A DNA stretch of 6,754 nucleotides, from the NCBI GenBank assembly GCA_902464595.1, contig CABQJX010000135.1:1-6754 (forward strand), in the 5' to 3' direction. Both the position numbers and the translations under genes were made by a program. This stretch comes from an uncultured Lachnoclostridium sp. Its GTDB lineage: Bacteria > Bacillota > Clostridia > Lachnospirales > Lachnospiraceae. Under the pieces are notes generated by a model. It did no database searches and was not told where the DNA came from. It worked only from the letters and a program-made list of their open reading frames with translations. Below, piece by piece: positions 5,869 to 6,754 of this stretch (position 1 is the first letter of the stretch; every line of letters starts with the position of its first letter).

Positions 5869-6198
5869 TTATTTAACTAACTCTTTTACCTTAGCAGCCT
5901 TACCTACTCTGTCTCTCAAGTAGTTCAGTTTTGCTCTTCTTACTTTACCCTTGCGTACAACCTCAACGTTGTCAACGCTTGGGGAATGTAATGGCCAGGT
6001 CTTCTCAACGCCGATGCCGTTGGAGTTCTTTCTTGCTCCGCCGTTCTGTCTCTTAATAACCGTTCCCTCAAAGATCTGGATTCTCTCGCGGTTACCCTCT
6101 TTGATCTTGTTGTATACTCTTACAGTATCACCAACGTGGAAACAGGGTACGTTCTCCTTTAACTGAGCTGCCTCAATGTTCTTAATAATGTCGTTCAT
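5869..6198 (-). CDS. rplS: 50S ribosomal protein L19, with apparent six-residue internal deletion
   Basis: L19 is a large-subunit protein at the 30S-50S interface. The 109-residue product has the family landmarks VPCFHVGDTVRVY (17-29), EGNRERIQIFEGTVIKRQNGG (34-54), SNGIGVEKTWPLHSP (59-73) and RRAKLNYLRDRVGKAAKVKE (87-106). The ATG at 6198 has AAGGAGG 9 nt upstream. The oddity is residues 53-61, GGARKNSNG. In B. subtilis and E. coli L19 (115 residues), as I recall them, the equivalent stretch carries an extra six residues ending in FTVR between the Gly-rich turn and K-x-S-x-G. The length deficit is exactly six residues and the frame is kept, so 18 nt appear to be missing near 6028-6032. The gene is transcribed alone from its own promoter, through an L19-leader-like UTR, to a terminator. 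Identity is certain; whether the deletion is biological or an assembly fault is open. Confidence 0.96.
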   Translation of the reverse strand: MNDIIKNIEAAQLKENVPCFHVGDTVRVYNKIKEGNRERIQIFEGTVIKRQNGGARKNSNGIGVEKTWPLHSPSVDNVEVVRKGKVRRAKLNYLRDRVGKAAKVKELVK

Positions 6199-6297
6199 CT
6201 CTGTGAACCTCCTTCGTCTATGAGATGTTCTTAATACGCCGGCCGTAAATCTGATTCACCGCCCTGTAACAGCGGAACATCTATCTTCTTTTCACGA
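6199..6297 (-). promoter_or_regulatory. L19-leader-like structured 5' UTR of rplS
   Basis: The roughly 100-nt leader folds on the minus strand into an outer stem AGATGTTC (6275-6282) with GAACATCT (6223-6230), a perfect 8-bp pairing. It encloses an inner hairpin CCGC/GCGG (6272-6275 with 6259-6262) and a TACG/CGTA hairpin (about 6234-6247). The AAGGAGG ribosome binding site (6208-6214) follows the outer stem. Firmicute rplS genes are known to carry an L19 leader RNA proposed to mediate autoregulation by L19. Position and layout fit, but I could not run the covariance model. Confidence 0.62.
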
Positions 6298-6303
6298 AAA
6301 TTG

Positions 6304-6332
6304 ATTTTACCATATGTTGCGGCAAAATGCAA
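6304..6332 (-). promoter_or_regulatory. Sigma-A-type promoter for rplS
   Basis: On the reverse strand TTGCAT (-35, 6327-6332) and TAAAAT (-10, 6304-6309) are spaced by exactly 17 bp. The -10 matches the consensus at five of six positions and the -35 keeps TTG. Transcription should start near 6297. The promoter begins only 4 nt after the upstream CBS-domain gene's stop, and no terminator separates them, so read-through from that gene is also possible. Confidence 0.72.
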
Positions 6333-6336
6333 GGGG

Positions 6337-6754
6337 TTATTCCTCCAAAATGTACAAACGGATCTTGTCGATGCGTTTTTTCTCTACCTGCTCCACAACC
6401 AGGCGCACATGGCCGCAGACCACTTCCTCGCCCTGAACCGGCAGATGCTCCAGCCGGTCGATCATCAGGCCGCCTACGGAATCGTAGTCCTCTGATGTAA
6501 GCTCCAGGCCCAGGCTGTCATTTAAGTCATCTAATTTCATGGAACCTTCCACCAGATACTGGTTCTCTCCCACCTTTACCAGCTCTTCATCTTCGTCCCC
6601 GTCGTACTCATCCCGGATATCCCCTACGATCTCCTCCAAAATATCCTCCAGGGTGATCAATCCGGCGGTGGCCCCATACTCATCCAGCACGATGATGATA
6701 TTGTTGGGAGATTTTTTGATCTCCATCATCAGCTCGGAAAGGCCCTTGGATTCA
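6337..6754 (-). CDS. HlyC/CorC-type CBS-domain protein (C-terminal part, cut by right edge)
   Basis: The reverse-strand frame is open from the right edge to a TAA at 6339-6337, giving 138 codons of C-terminal sequence. The first part holds the end of a CBS domain: NNIIIVLDEYGATAGLITLED, then ILEEIVGDIRDEYD. The rest (YLVEGSMKLDDLNDSLGL, then VGGLMIDRLEHLP, VVCGHVRLVVEQV) is the CorC_HlyC domain found at the C-terminus of hemolysin/CorC/MpfA-like transporters. Full-length members have an N-terminal CNNM (DUF21) membrane domain, two CBS domains and this C-terminal domain, and are linked to magnesium efflux or divalent-ion handling. The membrane part and start are outside the window, so the substrate cannot be assigned and a membrane-free CBS/CorC variant is possible. 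The internal ATG at 6729 is not a real start because the CBS domain continues upstream to the edge (SKGLSELMMEIKKSP). Confidence 0.9.
   Translation of the reverse strand, partial: ESKGLSELMMEIKKSPNNIIIVLDEYGATAGLITLEDILEEIVGDIRDEYDGDEDEELVKVGENQYLVEGSMKLDDLNDSLGLELTSEDYDSVGGLMIDRLEHLPVQGEEVVCGHVRLVVEQVEKKRIDKIRLYILEE

Noticed and set aside
1..6754. Search for mobile, CRISPR, defence or biosynthetic elements
   Set aside because: No transposase, integrase, spaced direct repeats, tRNA-like cloverleaf or unusual gene cluster was seen; all long frames belong to conserved housekeeping families.

Overview
The window looks like a chromosomal housekeeping segment of a Lachnospiraceae-type Firmicute (Clostridium cluster XIVa). 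The basis is moderate GC content, strong AGGAGG-type ribosome binding sites, the long (about 400-codon) anaerobe-type PRPP synthetase, a DUF512 PDZ/radical-SAM gene, and the order rplS-lepB-rbgA(ylqF)-rnhB-yraN-pgeF. I see no mobile element, tRNA, rRNA or CRISPR array. The family and gene assignments come from motif recognition, not from searches.

Layout. (1) Positions 1-858, minus: 5' part of a DUF512-family PDZ plus radical-SAM protein, cut by the left edge. (2) Positions 859-1036: divergent intergenic region with a good sigma-A-type promoter for each side and a 6-bp-arm inverted repeat over the -35 of the leftward promoter. (3) Positions 1037-2245, plus: prs, PRPP synthetase, interrupted by one in-frame TAG at 1832-1834 and otherwise open to its natural TAA. 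(4) Positions 2301-2370: long hairpin serving as a shared terminator between convergent prs and pgeF. (5) Positions 5736 down to 2376, minus: compact operon lepB (signal peptidase I), rbgA/ylqF (50S assembly GTPase), rnhB (RNase HII), yraN (UPF0102 nuclease-like) and pgeF (laccase-domain protein). (6) Positions 5811-5860: terminator of rplS. (7) Positions 5869-6198, minus: rplS (L19) with its own promoter (6304-6332) and an L19-leader-like structured 5' UTR. (8) Positions 6337-6754, minus: C-terminal part of a HlyC/CorC-type CBS-domain protein, cut by the right edge.

How the genes fit together. rplS and rbgA concern the large ribosomal subunit. rnhB and yraN are nucleic-acid enzymes or predicted ones. 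lepB and pgeF act in secretion and (proposed) cell-wall precursor quality control. This grouping is conserved in Firmicutes as a growth-linked cluster. prs supplies PRPP for nucleotide, histidine and tryptophan synthesis and belongs to a separate rightward transcript.

The two observations most worth checking are both departures from very conserved proteins. The first is the TAG at codon 266 of prs, which separates the ATP-binding half from the PRPP-binding loop. The second is an apparent in-frame loss of six residues (18 nt) in L19, removing the region that normally reads FTVR just before K-x-S-x-G. TAG is also the ordinary stop of lepB, so wholesale reassignment of TAG is unlikely. I found no new defence, mobile or otherwise undescribed multi-gene system here.
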